Below, in pieces: positions 18,577-26,820 of a DNA stretch of 64,000 nucleotides; within the stretch, counting starts at the first letter, position 1; each line of letters begins with the position of its first letter. This DNA is from Peptacetobacter sp. Lineage in GTDB: Bacteria; Bacillota; Clostridia; Peptostreptococcales; Peptostreptococcaceae. The translations under genes and the position numbers were made by a program. Under the pieces are notes generated by a model. The model did not search any database. It saw only the letters and a list, made by a program, of their open reading frames with translations, and was not told the DNA's origin. The stretch is from contig NZ_JARIBH010000019.1 of NCBI RefSeq assembly GCF_029264495.1, positions 1 through 64,000 on the forward strand, in the 5' to 3' direction.

Positions 18577-18729
18577 TAAATATGAATACAATATCAATTA
18601 CTATATGATATAATCTAGTTATATTAGTATCAAAATTTAAATTATTAAAATATATATTTTAAAATCGAAAAATATTTTTAAGTTTATAAGATGATAAAAT
18701 AAATTATAAGAAAATGGAAGGAGAAAAAA

Positions 18730-19299
18730 TTGAGAGTTATTTCTGGTAAAATTAGAGGGTTAAAGCTTAATCCACCAAAAGATCAAAGCGTAAGACCAAC
18801 AACAGATAGAGTTAAAGAATCACTTTTTAATATCATAAATTCATATGTAATGGATTCAAATGTATTAGATCTTTTTTCGGGGTCTGGATCTTTGGGTATA
18901 GAATGTTTATCAAGAGGTGCAAAACATTGTGTATTTTCAGATTTAAGTAAAGACAGTATAAATATTATAAAATCTAATATAAAAAAAGCAAGATTAGAAA
19001 GTGAAAGTACAGTCATAAATAAAGATTATAAAAACGTTATATCAGAGATGGGAATTAAAAGGAATAAATTTGATATAATTATGATCGATCCACCATATTA
19101 TGAAGGACTTTTTATAGATTGTATAGAAAGAATAGATAATAATAATATACTTTCAGAAGATGGAATAATAGTAGTTGAACATGATAAAAAAGATGAACTT
19201 CCAGAGCAAATAGGAAATATTATAAAAATCAAAGAAAAAAAATATGGAATAACAATATTAAGTTTTTATAAATTAGATGTGGAGGATTGTGATGAATAA
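18730..19299 (+). CDS. rsmD: 16S rRNA (guanine966-N2)-methyltransferase RsmD
   Basis: SAM-dependent methyltransferase acting on 16S rRNA G966. N-terminus MRVISGKIRGLKL and VRPTTDRVKESLFNI are family hallmarks; SAM motif VLDLFSGSGSLGIE is near residue 43, and catalytic motif IV is MIDPPYYEG near 117. Begins with TTG, preceded by AAGGAG. Its last 8 bases overlap the start of coaD, a classic Firmicute pair (ylbH-coaD in B. subtilis). Confidence 0.96.
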   Translation: MRVISGKIRGLKLNPPKDQSVRPTTDRVKESLFNIINSYVMDSNVLDLFSGSGSLGIECLSRGAKHCVFSDLSKDSINIIKSNIKKARLESESTVINKDYKNVISEMGIKRNKFDIIMIDPPYYEGLFIDCIERIDNNNILSEDGIIVVEHDKKDELPEQIGNIIKIKEKKYGITILSFYKLDVEDCDE

Positions 19300-19795
19300 A
19301 TGTAATAGAACGAAAGCTATTTTTGCAGGAAGTTTTGATCCTATTACTAATGGACATTTAGATGTTATAAGAAGAGCATCTAAATTATTTGCAGAACTTC
19401 AGATAGGAATACTTATAAATCCTAATAAAGAACCTTTATTTACGTTAGAAGAAAGAGTAAAACTTATAGAAGATTGTACTGCTGATTTAGACAATATAAA
19501 AGTAGTTGCTTTTGATGGATTACTTATAAAATACTGTGAAGAAAATGGAATAGATGTATTAGTTAGAGGTATAAGAAGTGCAGCTGATGTAGATTATGAA
19601 TTACAGATGGCACATATGAATAAAGAATTGGATTCATCTATAGAGACAATCTTTTTACCAAGTAATACAAAATTTTCTTTCATAAGTTCATCGCTTATTA
19701 AAGAAGTATTATCCTTTGGTGCAGATATAGAAAATTTAGTCCCAGAACAAGCTTTAAAAGAGCTAAAAATAAAGATTGAAAAAAAGGAGATATAA
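19292..19795 (+). CDS. coaD: Phosphopantetheine adenylyltransferase
   Basis: Fourth step of coenzyme A synthesis: ATP plus 4'-phosphopantetheine to dephospho-CoA. AGSFDPITNGHLDVI near residue 9 contains the TxGH nucleotidyltransferase motif; VRGIRSAADVDYELQMA near 90 and FISSSLIKEV near 130 complete the family pattern. 167 aa from ATG 19292, chosen because GGAGG is 6 bases upstream; the longer frame from 19277 includes that site. Translationally coupled to rsmD. Confidence 0.97.
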   Translation: MNKCNRTKAIFAGSFDPITNGHLDVIRRASKLFAELQIGILINPNKEPLFTLEERVKLIEDCTADLDNIKVVAFDGLLIKYCEENGIDVLVRGIRSAADVDYELQMAHMNKELDSSIETIFLPSNTKFSFISSSLIKEVLSFGADIENLVPEQALKELKIKIEKKEI

Positions 19796-19796
19796 T

Positions 19797-20318
19797 ATGC
19801 AAATAGAAGAATCACACATACTAGAACTTATAAAAGAGTTAGAGTTTCTTATACAAGAGGCATCTTCAGTACCTTTTTCAACACATAAATGCAGTATAGA
19901 AAGACAAGATGCTTTAGACATAATTAGTGATATAAAAAGGGCTCTTCCAAAAGAACTAGAACAAGCAGTAAGCGTTACTGAAGAAAGTAAAGATATAATG
20001 AATAGAGCTATAAGTGAAGCACATCAGATGATAGAAGATGCTGAAAATAAAGCCAATGAAATAATAGAAGATGCAAAAATAGAAGCAGAAGAACTAAGAC
20101 AAGATACAGAAGATGCTGTAAATGAATATATAAATAGCAGCAAACCAGTTTTAGAAGCAGAAGAAAAAGCACATAAAATAATAAGTAATGCAAAAGCTGT
20201 ATCAGAGGAAATAAAAGTTGGTACAGCAGAATATGCAGACGAACTTTTATTGGAAGTTGAGCAGCATATTGTATCAATTTTGGACGAAATCAGACAAAAT
20301 CGCGAAGAATTTAAGTAA
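19797..20318 (+). CDS. Coiled-coil protein of unknown function
   Basis: No named function recognised. 173 aa, strongly acidic, predicted almost wholly helical, with a long coiled coil between about 60 and 150 of the ATP-synthase-b/DivIVA look (AENKANEIIEDAKIEAEE). N-terminal block LIKELEFLIQEASSVP plus RQDALDIISDIKRALPKEL resembles a family found after coaD in clostridia. AAGGAG precedes ATG 19797; coaD ends one base before it. In B. subtilis the sporulation gene ylbJ follows coaD; it is not here. Confidence 0.75.
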   Translation: MQIEESHILELIKELEFLIQEASSVPFSTHKCSIERQDALDIISDIKRALPKELEQAVSVTEESKDIMNRAISEAHQMIEDAENKANEIIEDAKIEAEELRQDTEDAVNEYINSSKPVLEAEEKAHKIISNAKAVSEEIKVGTAEYADELLLEVEQHIVSILDEIRQNREEFK

Positions 20319-20355
20319 AAATCAAAAAAATATTTGCTAATATGCTGATTTTTTT
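20317..20355 (+). terminator. Weak terminator after the coiled-coil gene
   Basis: AAAAATCA ... TGATTTTTTT with inner AAATATT / AATAT pairing. AT-rich, so moderate support. Confidence 0.5.
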
Positions 20356-20452
20356 ATATACTATGAAAGGAAACTTTGTTAAGAAGAATAAATTTTCTTG
20401 AAATAATTTTAGTTAAGACCAATTAATTTATATAAAGAAAGGTGATACCAAC

Positions 20453-21643
20453 ATGGAAAGAAAAGTAGGAACAATTTCTAGAGGAGTAAGAGCTCCAATC
20501 ATAAGAGAAGGAGATGATCTAGCAACAATAGTAGTAGATTCTGTTTTAGAAGCAGCAAAAAGTGAAAACTATGAAATGAGAGATAAAGACGTAGTAGCTG
20601 TTACAGAAGCAATAGTAGCTAGAGCACAGGGAAACTATGCAAAAATAGATGACATAGCTGAAGATGTAAAAAATCAGTTAGGTGGAGAAACAATAGGAGT
20701 TATATTCCCAATATTAAGTAGAAATAGATTTGCTATATGTTTAAAAGGTATAGCAAGAGGAGCTAAAAAAGTAGTACTTATGCTTAGCTATCCATCTGAT
20801 GAAGTAGGAAACCATCTAGTAGACATAGAACTTCTTGATGAAAAAGGAGTTAATCCATATTCAGATGTACTTACTCTTGAAAAATATAGAGAATTATTTG
20901 GAGAAAATAAACATACATTTACAGGTGTAGATTATGTTGAATATTATTCATCTCTAATAAAAGAAGCAGGAGCAGAAGTAGAAGTTATATTTGCTAACAA
21001 TCCAAAAGTTATATTAAACTATACTAAAAATGTATTAACTTGTGACATACATACAAGAAAAAGAACTAAGAGAATACTTAAAGAAGCAGGAGCAGAAGTT
21101 GTAATAGGTCTTGATGATATATTAACTAAATCTATAAATGGAAGCGGATTTAATGAAAATTATGGACTATTAGGAACAAACAAATCAACAGAAGAAACTG
21201 TAAAATTATTCCCAAGAGATTGCAAAGATTTTGTTGAAGAAGTTCAGTCACAGTTTAAAGAAAAAACTGGTAAAAATGTAGAAGTAATGGTATACGGAGA
21301 TGGAGCATTCAAAGATCCAGTAGGAAAAATATGGGAACTTGCTGACCCAGTAGTATCTCCAGCATATACTTCTGGTCTTGAAGGAACTCCAAATGAAGTT
21401 AAATTAAAATATTTAGCTGATAATGACTTTGCTGATTTAAAAGGTGAAGAATTAAAAAATGCTATATCAGAATATATAAAAAATAAAGATAATGATTTAG
21501 TTGGTGAAATGGTATCTCAAGGTACAACTCCAAGAAGATTAACTGACCTTATAGGTTCATTATGTGACCTTACATCAGGAAGTGGAGATAAAGGAACTCC
21601 AATAGTACATATACAAGGATACTTTGATAACTTTACTAATTAA
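20453..21643 (+). CDS. CofE-like (coenzyme F420-0:L-glutamate ligase family) protein
   Basis: Matches in pattern the F420-0:gamma-glutamyl ligase family (GTISRGVRAPIIREGDDLA, then DVVAVTEAIVARAQGN, then FPILSRNRFAICLKGIARGA), at 396 aa longer than archaeal CofE (about 250). Clostridia of this type are not known to make F420, so the real amino-acid-ligase substrate is uncertain. Well-formed ribosome-binding site AAAGGTGAT and codon use suggesting good expression. It stands alone between terminators. The C-terminal 150 residues contain repeated Gly/Thr-rich loops typical of the clostridial version. Confidence 0.75.
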   Translation: MERKVGTISRGVRAPIIREGDDLATIVVDSVLEAAKSENYEMRDKDVVAVTEAIVARAQGNYAKIDDIAEDVKNQLGGETIGVIFPILSRNRFAICLKGIARGAKKVVLMLSYPSDEVGNHLVDIELLDEKGVNPYSDVLTLEKYRELFGENKHTFTGVDYVEYYSSLIKEAGAEVEVIFANNPKVILNYTKNVLTCDIHTRKRTKRILKEAGAEVVIGLDDILTKSINGSGFNENYGLLGTNKSTEETVKLFPRDCKDFVEEVQSQFKEKTGKNVEVMVYGDGAFKDPVGKIWELADPVVSPAYTSGLEGTPNEVKLKYLADNDFADLKGEELKNAISEYIKNKDNDLVGEMVSQGTTPRRLTDLIGSLCDLTSGSGDKGTPIVHIQGYFDNFTN

Positions 21644-21663
21644 TTATGAAGATTAATATAAAT

Positions 21664-21697
21664 AAAAATGCTGTTGCTGTTTAGTAACAGCATTTTT
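21664..21697 (+). terminator. Intrinsic terminator after the CofE-like gene
   Basis: AAAAATGCTGTT / AACAGCATTTTT stem, T run. Confidence 0.9.
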
Positions 21698-21735
21698 AAT
21701 CTGTATTATATAAAAATTTATATAATACAGATTAA
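21696..21735. repeat. Perfect 19-bp inverted repeat upstream of the lipoprotein gene
   Basis: Left arm TTAATCTGTATTATATAAA, a two-base centre AA, and the exact reverse complement. It begins where the preceding terminator T run ends and stops 15 bases before an extended -10 (TGTTATAAT; hexamer at 21751-21756), so it covers the -35 position. Operator or second terminator are both possible. Confidence 0.8.
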
Positions 21736-21800
21736 AAAATACATTTGTGTTATAATATTAAAATAGAGATTGAAAAAATACTTTATTGGAGGGTATTATT

Positions 21801-22325
21801 ATGAAAAAGAAATTATTATCATTTATACTTATTTCTACAGTTATATTTTCATCTATAATAATGACAGGATGTAATAAATCTGATAAAGAAGAAAATAAAG
21901 ATCCAAATATAAATGTAGAAGTAGATATTGCAAAACCTAATATAGAAGAGTTTAAAAGTATAGAAATTCCTCAATTAGGTAGAAATATAAATAGAGATGA
22001 ATTTAAAGTAATAAATATTTCTGTTTATACTAGTTATAGTGATAAATATTCAAATATGAAAATGACTATTCCTAAATTTGAAGGTAAATGTGGAACAGTA
22101 GACTCTATACAAAGATACATATCAGGAGACGTTTCATCAAGTGAAAATGATATAGATAGAGTGTTTAAATATGATGAAGATTTTATACTATATACAAAAG
22201 GACTTGATAATAAAGGGATAAAAAAATTATTAAATGAACATAAACTTGTATTTGAATATAATAAAGGTGATGAAAAAGAAAAACAGGTTATATCATTAGG
22301 AAATGAAGCTAATTTTATAAAATAA
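21801..22325 (+). CDS. Putative lipoprotein of unknown function
   Basis: Signal peptide with MKKK n-region, hydrophobic h-region and a lipobox ending IIMTGC, so Cys24 would be lipidated by Lgt and the peptide cut by the LspA encoded at 11692-12138. The mature part is about 150 residues, charged, without a domain I recognise; it looks like a mixed beta fold with repeated KxxxxEIP strands. ATG 21801 follows GGAGGG; the longer frame from 21786 includes that site. Expression probably involves the 19-bp palindrome upstream. Confidence 0.8.
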   Translation: MKKKLLSFILISTVIFSSIIMTGCNKSDKEENKDPNINVEVDIAKPNIEEFKSIEIPQLGRNINRDEFKVINISVYTSYSDKYSNMKMTIPKFEGKCGTVDSIQRYISGDVSSSENDIDRVFKYDEDFILYTKGLDNKGIKKLLNEHKLVFEYNKGDEKEKQVISLGNEANFIK

Positions 22326-22330
22326 AAAGT

Positions 22331-22380
22331 AAAAAGTGTTGATTTTAAAGACTTTCAATCTTACTAATCAACACTTTTTT
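22331..22380. terminator. Bidirectional terminator, lipoprotein / tmcAL
   Basis: AAAAAGTGTTGATT / AATCAACACTTTTTT with a loop of about 21 bases that pairs weakly inside; usable by both convergent genes. Confidence 0.85.
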
Positions 22381-22383
22381 TAT

Positions 22384-23760
22384 TTATCTTATATATATTG
22401 GTTTTTCAAAATAATCCATAGAACCTTTCAAAAGATGTCTATTTTTTCTATAATAAACACTATTGTATAAATCTGTACACTTTATATCATTTTCTATTAA
22501 AAATTTAAATGATTCATCATCCATAAAATGCTCTATTTCTGAAAATTTATTTATTATTTTAATATCAGATGAATTTTTTATTTTTTTTATAATCTCTCTA
22601 CCTTTTGAATTAAAAGCTAATATTCTTACATATGGAATAGTTTCAATACTTTTAGCGAATGTTATATCCTCTTTTTTTATATCTAATAAAATATTATTCA
22701 AACATCTCTTTACTCTAGTCATAGTATAGCGTTTAGACTTTATCAAATGAATTAAATCATTATAATCTTTTGCTATAAGAGCAGATTTGAAAATTTTATT
22801 TTCGATTCCCTCAGAGATATCAAAATAAGAATCTAAATAAATTTTGTTTCTTATAATAGTTGATATTAATATATCAAAAAAATCTTTAGGATATACTGGA
22901 TTAAAATTATTATTTATACGACTTAATACCATATTTAAAGTTGAATCGGGTATAGAGTTAGAAATATTATCAGATATAGTGCTAATCAAATAATTATTAT
23001 CTACATGATTATTGTTAGAGTTAATATCTATTAAAATATCATCTATTTTTTTTCTAACTGCACTTGCAGAATTTATATTCCCAGATATTTCCTCTGAATT
23101 GTACTCAGACATAATACGTCCTATTGTAAAAGGTTTTATATCACTTTTTGATAATAATATCTGTTTAATATATTCAATCCCTAAAATATTGTTTGGAGAA
23201 TTTAAAATATTACTTAAATTTTCTTCAGATAAATTATATTTTTTTAAATCATTTACTACAAATGAAAAATCATGTAAATTATCACATAGTCTAAAATCAT
23301 TGTTTTTAATATAGTCAAATAAAGCTTTGTTCCTTGCAGATGGAAATAATATTCCATCATCTAAATATGATGTAAGGTAATTTTTAAATTCTATAGGTTC
23401 TAGACAAAGTATGTAAGCAATAAGAGATAATATACCAATATCACCCTCTTCACTTCCAAAACAAATAGAATTAACACAATTTAGAGAGTTTAATAGAGAT
23501 ATAGCCCCTTTAGCAAAAAGTTCAGCACTTTGAGATGCATAAATAGATGGAAGTTCAACAACTAAATCAACCCCTGACTCTACTGCACTTTTAGCCCTAG
23601 AGAATTTATCAAATAAAGCTGGTTCACCTCTTTGTATAAAATTACCACTCATAACAGCTATAGAAGCATCAGCACCTGTTTTTTCTAGTGATTTTTCAAG
23701 ATGATATACATGTCCGTTATGAAATGGATTATATTCGACAATTAGACCTGTTATATTCAT
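22384..23760 (-). CDS. tmcAL: tRNA(Met) cytidine acetate ligase TmcAL (YlbM)
   Basis: Makes N4-acetylcytidine at the wobble base of elongator tRNA-Met from acetate and ATP. The nucleotidyltransferase core is clear: GLIVEYNPFHNGHVYHLE (HxGH-type motif) at residues 5-22, VMSGNFIQRGEPA near 38, and FDKFSRAKSAVESGVDLVVELP with the conserved block near 50-72. C-terminal helical region with YRKNRHLL near the end. 458 aa is long compared with about 400-415 in many relatives. Ackowledged neighbour: acetate kinase lies divergently upstream, so both acetate users share a 209-base intergenic region. Confidence 0.93.
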   Translation of the reverse strand: MNITGLIVEYNPFHNGHVYHLEKSLEKTGADASIAVMSGNFIQRGEPALFDKFSRAKSAVESGVDLVVELPSIYASQSAELFAKGAISLLNSLNCVNSICFGSEEGDIGILSLIAYILCLEPIEFKNYLTSYLDDGILFPSARNKALFDYIKNNDFRLCDNLHDFSFVVNDLKKYNLSEENLSNILNSPNNILGIEYIKQILLSKSDIKPFTIGRIMSEYNSEEISGNINSASAVRKKIDDILIDINSNNNHVDNNYLISTISDNISNSIPDSTLNMVLSRINNNFNPVYPKDFFDILISTIIRNKIYLDSYFDISEGIENKIFKSALIAKDYNDLIHLIKSKRYTMTRVKRCLNNILLDIKKEDITFAKSIETIPYVRILAFNSKGREIIKKIKNSSDIKIINKFSEIEHFMDDESFKFLIENDIKCTDLYNSVYYRKNRHLLKGSMDYFEKPIYIR

Positions 23761-23969
23761 ATAAATTTAAACTCCTTATAAAATTTCTACTAATAACAAG
23801 AGTATAACTCAAGTGAATGAAATAAAAAAGTAAAAAGGCTTTAAATTTATGCAAAAAAATGATATATTATTAATGTTAATTCGGTTTTTATATAAGTAAT
23901 TATATTGTGGGATTAAATAGGGATACTTACAATATTAGAATGATAACAAAATTTCTGGAGGTATAAATA

Positions 23970-25166
23970 ATGAAAGTATTAGTTTTAAACTGTGGTAGTT
24001 CTTCATTAAAATATCAGTTAATAGATATGGAAAATGAATCAGTTTTATGTAAAGGTTTAGTTGAAAGAATAGGAATAGAAGGTTCTGTTCTTAAACACGA
24101 AAAAGATGGTCTAGAAGAAAAATATGTTGTTGAACAGCCAATGAAAGACCATAAAGATGCTATAAAACTTGTATTAGATGCTGTTGTTGATGAAAAAGTT
24201 GGAGCAGTTAAAGATATGAAAGAAATAGATGCAGTAGGACACAGAGTTGTTCATGCAGGTGAAAAATTTGCTCATTCAGTAGTAATAAATGATGAAGTAA
24301 TAGAAACATTAAAAGAATGTATAGACCTTGCTCCTCTACACAACCCAGCTAACTTAATGGGTATAGATGCATGCAAAGCTATATTACCAGATGTACCAAT
24401 GGTAGGTGTATTTGATACAGCTTTCCATCAGACAATGCCTAAATCATCATACTTATATGGTCTTCCATATGAATTATATACTAAATATGGTGTAAGAAGA
24501 TACGGATTCCACGGTACTTCTCATAACTACGTTTCTCAGAAAGCAGCAGAAATGTTAGGAAAAGATATAAAAGACCTTAAAATAGTAACTTGTCACTTAG
24601 GAAATGGTGCTTCTATAGCAGCAGTAGATGGTGGTGAATGTGTAGATACATCTATGGGATTCACTCCACTTGAAGGTTTAATAATGGGAACTAGATGTGG
24701 AGATATAGATCCAGCTATACTACCATTCTTAATGAGAAAAGAAGGTTTAGATGCAGACGGTCTTGATAAATTAATGAATAAAGAATCTGGTGTATACGGA
24801 ATGACTGGTATATCTTCAGACTTCAGAGATATAGAAAGTGCAGCTAGTGAAGGAAATGAATTAGCACAGGCTACTTTAGATGCATATGTTAAAAAAGTTC
24901 AGAAATATATAGGTGCTTATGCAGCTGAAATGAATGGATTAGATGCAGTTGTATTCACAGCTGGTGTTGGTGAAAACGGAATAGGAATAAGAGCTGAAAT
25001 AGCATCTAATATGGAATTCTTAGGAATGAAATTAGATGAAGAAGCTAATAATGTTAGAGGAAAAGAAACTGTAATATCTACAGCTGATTCTAAAGTAAAA
25101 ATGTTATTAATACCAACTAATGAAGAATTAATGATAGCTAGAGATACTTTATCTTTAGTAAAATAA
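23970..25166 (+). CDS. ackA: Acetate kinase
   Basis: Acetyl phosphate plus ADP to acetate plus ATP, the ATP-yielding end of fermentation. Signatures: [15 protein letters not shown] at the N-terminus, catalytic region [11 protein letters not shown] near 148, [14 protein letters not shown] near 172, THLGNGAS-type [12 protein letters not shown] near 207, and FTAGVGENG near 330. 398 aa is standard. No pta adjacent. GGAGG before ATG. Codon choice (more C-ending codons than neighbours) suggests high expression. A 7-base inverted pair ATATTGT / ACAATAT lies in its leader. Confidence 0.98.
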   Translation: MKVLVLNCGSSSLKYQLIDMENESVLCKGLVERIGIEGSVLKHEKDGLEEKYVVEQPMKDHKDAIKLVLDAVVDEKVGAVKDMKEIDAVGHRVVHAGEKFAHSVVINDEVIETLKECIDLAPLHNPANLMGIDACKAILPDVPMVGVFDTAFHQTMPKSSYLYGLPYELYTKYGVRRYGFHGTSHNYVSQKAAEMLGKDIKDLKIVTCHLGNGASIAAVDGGECVDTSMGFTPLEGLIMGTRCGDIDPAILPFLMRKEGLDADGLDKLMNKESGVYGMTGISSDFRDIESAASEGNELAQATLDAYVKKVQKYIGAYAAEMNGLDAVVFTAGVGENGIGIRAEIASNMEFLGMKLDEEANNVRGKETVISTADSKVKMLLIPTNEELMIARDTLSLVK

Positions 25167-25202
25167 TTTATTAGAGTATAAATATATAATTTTAAATAAA
25201 TT

Positions 25203-25266
25203 ATTTACCTATCAAGTAAAAATACTTGACAAACAAATTTATGATTTGTATAATAATTAGGTAAAT
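25203..25266 (+). promoter_or_regulatory. Promoter of the yceD-rpmF unit with nested inverted repeats
   Basis: Consensus TTGACA (25226-25231), 17 bases, TATAAT (25249-25254). It is bracketed by a 9-base inverted repeat, ATTTACCTA (25203-25211) and TAGGTAAAT (25258-25266), and its -35 box overlaps a second one, TCAAGTA-AAAA-TACTTGA (25212-25229). This is more symmetry than a plain promoter needs and suggests regulator binding. Confidence 0.75.
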
Positions 25267-25284
25267 GTAAAAGAGGTGAGCTTT

Positions 25285-25818
25285 ATGATAATTAATATTG
25301 AAAACCTACGCAGAAAAGAAATTGATAAAATTGACTTGAATTTTTGCGAAGAAATTGATACTATTAGTTACTGTGATGAAAAATATAAATTAGCTTCACC
25401 TATTGAAGTTGAGGGTAAGATTACTCGCAACGGAAAAGGTCTGTATATAAATGCAAATATCAAGATGTCTATTGTGGATAGATGTTCTAGATGTTTGGAC
25501 GAGGTAGAAGTTCCTTTAGATTTTAATATACAGGGCTTTATAGTACAAGATAAGAATTATTCTGAGGATGAATATGAAGAATTCGATGCATTTGTGGTAG
25601 AAGATTTAGAAAATGTAGATCTTTTAAACATAATAAGTCAGAATTTAGATTTTAATATGCCTCATAAAGTTCTTTGTGATGAAGATTGTAAAGGTCTTTG
25701 TCATGGATGTGGAGCAAACCTTAATAGAGAGGATTGCAGATGCAGCGAAAAGATAAATGACGAGGATAATATAGATCCACGTTTTGCTAAATTAAAAGAA
25801 TTACTGAAAAATGAATAA
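25285..25818 (+). CDS. yceD: DUF177 / YceD-family protein
   Basis: Conserved bacterial protein nearly always encoded just before rpmF (L32); in bacteria and plastids it is linked to 23S rRNA accumulation. Here it has the beta-rich core with DRCSRCLDEVEVPLDF and the C-terminal tail with a Cys cluster (CDEDCKGLCHGCGANLN, DCRC), which may bind zinc. ATG 25285 follows AGAGGTGAG; GTG 25276 lies inside that site. rpmF starts 16 bases after the stop. It heads the rpmF and probably fab region. Confidence 0.92.
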   Translation: MIINIENLRRKEIDKIDLNFCEEIDTISYCDEKYKLASPIEVEGKITRNGKGLYINANIKMSIVDRCSRCLDEVEVPLDFNIQGFIVQDKNYSEDEYEEFDAFVVEDLENVDLLNIISQNLDFNMPHKVLCDEDCKGLCHGCGANLNREDCRCSEKINDEDNIDPRFAKLKELLKNE

Positions 25819-25834
25819 AGAGGAGGTGTCTTAA

Positions 25835-26011
25835 ATGGCAGTACCAAAGAGAAAAACTTCTAAATCAAAAAGAGATATGAGAAGAGCAGCTAACTCAAAA
25901 ATGGTTGCACCAGGTTTCGTAGAATGCCCACAGTGTCATGAACCAAAATTAGCACATAGAGTTTGTCCTGATTGTGGATATTATAAAGGTAAAGAAATCG
26001 TAGAAAAATAA
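25835..26011 (+). CDS. rpmF: 50S ribosomal protein L32
   Basis: 58-aa ribosomal protein. The translation begins [18 protein letters not shown] and carries a zinc ribbon CPQC ... CPDCG, so it is the C+ form. AGGAGGTG lies 7-14 bases before ATG. It is directly downstream of yceD, the universal arrangement. A terminator follows, so the fab genes have their own promoter. Confidence 0.97.
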   Translation: MAVPKRKTSKSKRDMRRAANSKMVAPGFVECPQCHEPKLAHRVCPDCGYYKGKEIVEK

Positions 26012-26024
26012 TAATTTTAGAAAT

Positions 26025-26059
26025 AAAAAACATGTAGATTTTGTCTACATGTTTTTTTA
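26025..26059 (+). terminator. Intrinsic terminator after rpmF
   Basis: AAACATGTAGA / TCTACATGTTT stem and T run. Confidence 0.92.
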
Positions 26060-26173
26060 TGTCTTTTTCTATATATTATAGATTTTATGTAATGTATAAT
26101 ATAATTATAAATTTAAAATTTTTAACAAAAGATGTATTTTTTAGGGGTAAATAAAAAATACAAAAAATATATG

Positions 26174-26202
26174 TTGAAAAAAAGGAAAATATAATATATA
26201 CT
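26174..26202 (+). promoter_or_regulatory. fapR-fab operon promoter
   Basis: TTGAAA (26174-26179), 17 bases, TATACT (26197-26202). The FapR operator starts 4 bases downstream, over the transcription start. Confidence 0.8.
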
Positions 26203-26205
26203 ACT

Positions 26206-26223
26206 ATTAGTAGCTGGTACTAA
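26206..26223 (+). promoter_or_regulatory. FapR operator
   Basis: TTAGTAGCTGGTACTAA (26207-26223) has the palindromic TTAGTA ... TACTAA arms and central CTGG of the FapR box. Occupying it would block initiation; malonyl-CoA releases FapR in known systems. It precedes fapR itself, so the loop is autoregulatory. Confidence 0.92.
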
Positions 26224-26250
26224 AAACTAGCTATAAAAATTGGAGGTAAC

Positions 26251-26808
26251 ATGAAAAAGAGAAGTAAAGTTCAGAGACAAAAAGAACTAGTGGATATGTT
26301 AAAAACAGATCCGTTCTATACAGATGAAGAACTTGCGGATGTATTCAATGTAAGTGTACAGACTATCAGGCTAGATCGAATGACTCTTAATATCCCAGAA
26401 CTCAGAGAAAGAGTAAAATCTATAGCTGAATCACAAAGTACAAAAGTAAAAACATTAGGAATGAAAGAAATCACAGGAGAAATTATAGATCTTTCTGTAG
26501 GAGAAATAGGAATTTCTATGTTGGAAATCAGCGAAGAGATGGTTTACTCGAAAACTGGTACTTTGAAAGATGCGTATATATTTTCGCTTGCAGAGTCGCT
26601 AGCGATGGCGATTATAGATACGCCAAAAGTAATAATGAGAGTTGCAAATATAAAATGTATTAAATTTGTTGAAAAAGGTGATAGACTAATAGCAAAAGCA
26701 GAGTTATATAGAAATATAGATAAAAAGCATTATGTCAAAGTTATTATAAATAACAAAAAACAAGAACAAATTTTTAGAGGAAAGTTTATATTTGAAGAAA
26801 TGGAATAG
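26251..26808 (+). CDS. fapR: Fatty-acid biosynthesis transcriptional repressor FapR
   Basis: Malonyl-CoA-responsive repressor of lipid synthesis. N-terminal helix-turn-helix (about residues 15-60: DEELADVFNVSVQTIRLDR), a linker helix, then a hot-dog fold effector domain (about 75-185) that binds malonyl-CoA. 185 aa matches B. subtilis FapR. GGAGG before ATG. Stop is 9 bases before the plsX ribosome-binding region; first gene of the eight-gene operon fapR-plsX-fabH-fabK-fabD-fabG-acpP-fabF. Confidence 0.96.
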   Translation: MKKRSKVQRQKELVDMLKTDPFYTDEELADVFNVSVQTIRLDRMTLNIPELRERVKSIAESQSTKVKTLGMKEITGEIIDLSVGEIGISMLEISEEMVYSKTGTLKDAYIFSLAESLAMAIIDTPKVIMRVANIKCIKFVEKGDRLIAKAELYRNIDKKHYVKVIINNKKQEQIFRGKFIFEEME

Positions 26809-26820
26809 GAGGAATTTATA

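Noticed and set aside
23734-23740. TTCGACA (reverse of the Spo0A box TGTCGAA)
   Set aside because: It lies inside the tmcAL coding sequence, within codons for the conserved IVEYNPFHNGH motif, so the match is explained by the protein.
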